Source: Trichocoleus desertorum ATA4-8-CV12 (lineage in GTDB: Bacteria; Cyanobacteriota; Cyanobacteriia; FACHB-46). From it: DNA of 36,112 bases. The translations under genes were made by a program, and so were the position numbers. This document shows positions 34,002 through 36,112 of the stretch, piece by piece (position 1 is the first letter of the stretch; each line of letters opens with the position of its first letter). The DNA is taken from assembly GCA_019358975.1 (NCBI GenBank), contig JAHHIL010000055.1, forward strand, positions 1 through 36,112. The letters are read 5' to 3'. The notes beneath the pieces were generated by a model. It worked only from the letters and a program-made list of their open reading frames with translations. It did not search any database and was not told the DNA's origin.

Positions 34002-34475
34002 ATGGCTGGTGTCACCTCAATTGACGTGAAGGAAAATGTGGATGACCTCGTAGAACAGTTGCGCCAAGCAGCTACGCCAACCGCCAAAGAACGCTTGCAA
34101 GTGCTCTACTGGCTCAAGCAAGAGCAGGCACCGAGTATCGGCACGATCGCTCAAGCGGTGGGGAAACATCGCAACACGCTGCAAACCTGGCTATCGATGT
34201 ACCGAGACGGCGGGCTTGAAGCGATGCTAGAAGTGAAGAAATCACCTGGAAGAGTGCGGGTGATTCCGCAATGGGCGGAAGAGGCCCTAGCCAAGCGCCT
34301 ACAAGAACCTAATCATGGATTCCAGAGCTACGGAGCGGTGCAGCGGTGGTTGGCTCAGACACTGGGGGTAGAGGCTCAGTATCACGTGGTGTATCAGATG
34401 ACCCGCTATCGACTCCAAGTATCAAATGTCAATTACGTAGGGCTCTTCCCAGCTTTTGGTGATCGAGGTTCTTGA
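34002..34475 (+). pseudogene. IS630-type transposase, HTH N-terminal part, truncated
   Basis: Residues 1-139 form the DNA-binding half of an IS630 transposase: two HTH units (APSIGTIAQAVGKHRNTLQT, NHGFQSYGAVQRWLAQTLGV). After TRYRLQ (about 34418) the transposase sequence stops and an unrelated tail (VSNVNYVGLFPAFG) is read from an inverted-repeat element. This type normally has a separate or frameshifted DDE part, which is missing. It is probably not the missing half of the IS630 fragment at 33164-33786, since the two belong to different subgroups as far as I can judge. Confidence 0.8.
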
Positions 34476-34557
34476 GGTAGCCTTAAATCTAGAATCCACG
34501 TCGCTCAAGTTCGCGATCGCATCCACCTTCACCAAAAGCTCGGAAGAGCCTTACGTA
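34434..34557. mobile_element. 124-bp element with 29-bp terminal inverted repeats (MITE-like)
   Basis: TACGTAGGGCTCTTCCCAGC and the next nine bases (34434-34462) are mirrored at 34529-34557 with two mismatches in 29. The 66-bp centre has no gene. Small size, long inverted ends and a position inside a truncated transposase gene suggest a non-autonomous element or a folded RNA/terminator. TCTTTTTTGC follows the right arm. Confidence 0.55.
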
Positions 34558-34681
34558 GGCTCTTTTTTGCATAAAATCCCTCCTGAACTTGGCAGTAGAT
34601 CGAGATGAGAAAGCAGAGCAGATCGTGAGCCGAGAGAAATGACAACTATGTGGAAGACTTAGGAGATTTCTGGAAATGAAT

Positions 34682-34972
34682 TTACCCAGTAGCAGATTGA
34701 ATGAGGATGTCCCATTTCGGTAATTCTGGATTGCGTTCCAGCCTCTTTTCAACACTGCGCATGTCCGTTTTGGTCAGAGAGATGCCTTTTGAATAAAGCT
34801 GTGAGTTTAACTTGACAATGGGATGAATCCCTTTGCAAGTCATGCTTTGTGCCCACTTCAGCATTGTGTCCACATCCTTCAATTGGGTGCCATTCCAGTG
34901 TTGTTCTAAGGAGATTTCTAGCAAAGAGTTTACCCAAGCCTCTAAAATATGCTTGGTTCTTTTAGCAATCAA
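34682..34972 (-). pseudogene. ISAzo13-type transposase, C-terminal remnant
   Basis: The frame reads LEQHWNGTQLKDVDTMLKWA, QSMTCKGIHPIVKLNSQLYS, KGISLTKTDMRSVEKRLERN. This follows the end pattern of ISAzo13-type transposases (HWNG, then KGI-S after the Leu-Asn strand). It is only ~85 residues long, on the minus strand, and head-to-head with an ISAzo13 N-terminal part on the plus strand. The assignment is by pattern and is moderately sure. Confidence 0.5.
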
Positions 34973-34983
34973 GGAACAAGCAT

Positions 34984-35817
34984 TTGGAACGCTCGAATCC
35001 GAGTGGGCAGTTGCTAAATGCCTCTCAAATTGAGGATCTCCGTTTGGCTGCCTCTAAAATGAGTGGAGCCGCTCGTCGTAGCTTTCAAGCCCAGATGACG
35101 TTGAAGTATTGTGACGGCAATGCTCGATTAGCGGAGCGCGTCTTCGGATGGGGCAGAGTCAACGTCGAAGTAGGATTGGCAGAGTGCCGCAATGGTATCT
35201 TCTGTGCGGGCGCTCAAGCGGGTTGAGCGGAACCAAACGGTGGGAAGATAGCAACCTGAAGTCGCTGCGGCTTTACGGGAGCTAGCGGAGGCTCATGCCC
35301 AACAAGACCCGACGTTTGAAACCTCGATTGCTTACACCCGCTTAAGCGCTGTTCAAGCGCTTGAACAATTGCGCCAGCAAGGATTTGACTCAGAGCAACT
35401 GCCTGCGCCTAGTACCATGTCGGTGATTCTCAATCGAATGGGGTATCGATTAAAGCCAGTGGTGAAAGCGAAACCCCAAAAAAACTCCCAGAAACAGACG
35501 CCATCTTTGACGACATCAAAGCGAAAGACAAAGGCTCAAATACTGGGACGGTCAAACGATTAAGCATTGATTGTAAAGCTACGGTTGCGATTGGTCAGTA
35601 TTCACGAGGTGGACAAACTAGAGGCCATCATCAAGCGAACGACCATGATCTAGGCTGCCAGGAGAAATACATTCCTTGTGGCATTGGGGATGAGGATAGT
35701 GGACAACTGTATATTCACTTTGGCAGTTCCTACAAAACCAGTGATTTTATCGTCGATACACCTCAGGGGGTAACAAGAAGGCTAGAACAAAGACTGGAGG
35801 CGGGAAGCAGCGTGTAA
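34984..35817 (+). pseudogene. ISAzo13-family transposase, N-terminal and central part, frameshifted
   Basis: Three frames together give the protein. The first is IEDLRLAASKMSGAARRSFQ to about 35210. After an indel near 35220-35260 comes PEVAAALRELAEAHAQQDPT, ETSIAYTRLSAVQALEQLRQ and ILNRMGYRLKPVVKAKPQK. Beyond an A7 run at 35478-35484 comes KLPETDAIFDDIKAKDKGSN, VKRLSIDCKATVAIGQYSRG and SSYKTSDFIVDT. The DDE region is recognisable (IDCKA, KTSDFIVD). The real sequence ends at about 35763; the tail to the TAA at 35815-35817 is junction text. At least one frameshift (near 35230) is damage. The one at A7 could be programmed. Confidence 0.8.
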
Positions 35818-36112
35818 ACCTTGCTGAAGATACATTCGCTTATTGTCACTAAGCTGTAGCCAAGACTCTACCCAATCGGTGGCTAAGTCCATGCCATCTA
35901 ACCAGGCTTGGGCATATAAACCACCCAAAAATCACTATGTCTGCGCCTCATTCTTCGCCCTTCTTGGGCTCGACAAATATAGCTAGCTAAGCCTTGAGTG
36001 CGAACTTCATGACCTTGGATGACCGCACTGGTATAGGCAAGGGCTAAGAGGACAAATAAACCGGATAAACGTTGGGGATTGAGACGAGTAGATTCGACTT
36101 GATAGCCCCCAC
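35782..36112 (-). pseudogene. IS4/IS701-type transposase, C-terminal part, frameshifted and running off the window
   Basis: From the right edge the minus strand reads GGYQVESTRLNPQRLSGLFV, LLALAYTSAVIQGHEVRTQG and RRRHSDFWV. After a one-base shift at about 35930 it reads GLYAQAWLDGMDLATDWVES, and ends with RLQSLF-TAG at 35784-35782. YQVESTR with the Glu is the last catalytic residue of the IS4-like DDE group. The start lies outside the window, so only the C-terminal ~110 residues are visible. Confidence 0.75.

Noticed and set aside
33164-34418. The two IS630 pieces on opposite strands as one inverted element
   Set aside because: The HTH part and the DDE part appear to belong to different IS630 subgroups, so two separate relics are more likely.
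1-36112. CRISPR array, tRNA or rRNA genes
   Set aside because: No regularly spaced direct repeats of 25-40 bp and no tRNA T-loop/acceptor pattern or rRNA sequence were noticed. A covariance-model search would be needed to be certain.

Overview
The window comes from a filamentous-type cyanobacterium, probably of the Leptolyngbya/Oscillatoria kind. The octamer GCGATCGC (HIP1) is scattered through most genes, and many genes have cyanobacterial hallmarks: a GUN4 domain, WD40 proteins, a giant Ser/Thr kinase/AAA/GAF/PAS/histidine kinase, a rhodopsin of the Anabaena sensory rhodopsin type, and IS630, IS1182 and ISAzo13 transposases. Species assignment is not possible from the sequence alone.

Layout. 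1-5.8 kb is a gene graveyard around one intact gene, a secreted GUN4-WD40 protein at 1.27-3.19 kb. Pieces of SulP, MrpB/MnhB, a response regulator, KdpA, KdpD, an SRPBCC-like protein and a DoxX-like protein are joined end to end by deletions. 5.9-9.5 kb holds an intact two-gene unit, a helicase-associated protein followed by an XPB-type helicase. An internally deleted IS1 transposase follows. 9.8-13.2 kb (minus) has a general-stress-like glycine-zipper protein and a P2-type cation ATPase. At 13.35 kb lies a 74-codon relic of an Anabaena-type sensory rhodopsin with a nonsense codon 4 and almost all of its middle missing. 13.56-15.4 kb has a HEAT-like protein flanked by integron-core-like GTTAGAC/GTCTAAC motifs and a small one-TM protein. 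15.5-17.5 kb is an OmpR-type two-component pair, followed by YnfA and a TrkA-N/C protein whose 3' end overlaps a decayed CPA1 Na+/H+ antiporter. That antiporter was cut by an IS1182 transposase, itself a pseudogene.

21.1-25.4 kb (minus) is a HIP1-free block of four enzymes (two alpha/beta hydrolases, a GMC oxidoreductase, an SDR), probably acquired horizontally. A DsbA/OmpR chimeric remnant follows. 26.2-32.9 kb (minus) is a signalling operon. A Ser/Thr kinase-AAA-GAF-PAS-histidine kinase of about 2,030 residues is split into two frames by a 92-bp insert built of 8-bp tandem repeats. It overlaps by ATGA a NarL-type response regulator. 33-36.1 kb is a pile of broken insertion sequences (IS630 type, ISAzo13, IS4/IS701 type) with a 124-bp inverted-repeat element.

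How the parts relate. Several lost or broken loci concern monovalent cations (kdp, a CPA1 antiporter, part of an Mrp/SulP locus), while a TrkA-type regulator and a P-type ATPase remain intact. The recurring motif of the window is deletion-fusion: at least ten junctions join the interiors of two genes, or of one gene with itself, without obvious intervening IS sequence. The alternative of assembly error has to be excluded with reads. The most testable functional idea is that the 8-bp repeats in the giant kinase gene act as an on/off frame switch.
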